Below, piece by piece: positions 5,245-5,307 of a DNA stretch of 5,307 nucleotides. How positions within the stretch are numbered: the stretch's first letter is position 1; the number at the start of each line of letters is the position of its first letter. Under the pieces are notes generated by a model. The model did no database searches. It saw only the letters and a list, made by a program, of their open reading frames with translations, and was not told the origin of the DNA. This stretch comes from Nitrospira sp. GTDB lineage: Bacteria > Nitrospirota > Nitrospiria > Nitrospirales > Nitrospiraceae. A program made the translations under genes and the position numbers. The stretch spans positions 13,686 to 18,992 of the forward strand of contig JABMDE010000042.1 of the NCBI GenBank assembly GCA_015904055.1. Reading direction: 5' to 3'.

Positions 5245-5276
5245 GCTTACAGTCAACCGTTCGATGAGAGGAAGCT

Positions 5277-5307
5277 ATGAAATTTCTTGAAAATCCGACG
5301 CAGACGA
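5277..5307 (+). CDS. Start of an unidentified gene, cut by the window edge
   Basis: The ATG at 5277 follows GAGAGG (5266-5271) with a five-base spacer, a good ribosome binding site. Ten codons are visible (MKFLENPTQT) and the frame stays open to the end. This is too short to identify a product. It lies 171 bases after mdh in the same orientation. Confidence 0.6.
   Translation, partial: MKFLENPTQT

Noticed and set aside
1..5307. tRNA, rRNA, CRISPR array, insertion sequence or phage genes
   Set aside because: No cloverleaf, direct-repeat array or transposase/integrase-like reading frame was seen on either strand.

Overview
The window reads as a chromosomal stretch from a moderately GC-rich bacterium. 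The set of genes (smpB, an OmpR-type two-component pair, a NorD-like remnant, an LDH-type malate dehydrogenase) and the protein style suggest a member of the Nitrospira group. That assignment is an impression from protein similarity, not a proof.

Left end (1-692). The 3' part of smpB (trans-translation) enters from the left edge on the + strand. It converges on a very small but well-supported gene on the - strand (436-519), a 27-residue single-span membrane peptide with a strong Shine-Dalgarno. A shared inverted repeat between the two may terminate both. Upstream of the small gene, three pentamers spaced exactly 11 bp apart sit 10 bp before a possible -10 box. This is the geometry of an OmpR/PhoB-type activator site.

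Centre-left (693-3017). A - strand two-component operon: an OmpR-family response regulator (2782-2117) overlaps by four bases (GTGA) with a membrane histidine kinase (2120-693). A good sigma-70-like promoter lies about 56 bp before the regulator. The receiver domain appears to lack about six residues just before its phospho-acceptor Asp. The small membrane gene lies directly downstream in the same orientation and may be a target or an accessory of this pair. The 235-base gap 2783-3017 holds the promoter and leader of the operon; beyond about 2870 I see nothing convincing in it.

Centre (3018-3639). Two gene remnants stand head to head. One is the C-terminal part of a protein with a carboxypeptidase-regulatory-like (beta-sandwich) fold on the - strand. 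The other is the last ~88 residues of a NorD-type von Willebrand A protein on the + strand. Both lose their 5' parts at the same point, about 3371-3376, inside nested inverted repeats. This looks like a rearrangement scar.

Right (3640-5307). A 136-residue protein of unknown function (3684-4094) is followed by an unusual bipartite hexanucleotide repeat, five AGGNNN units, a 20-base spacer and five CCTNNN units, then by an intact malate dehydrogenase gene (mdh, 4185-5105). After mdh come two hairpins, a doubtful 39-codon reading frame, a weak promoter candidate and the first ten codons of another gene with a good ribosome binding site (from 5277).

The best leads for something undescribed are the tiny membrane gene with its phased repeats behind the two-component operon, the shortened receiver domain, and the symmetric hexamer repeat before mdh.
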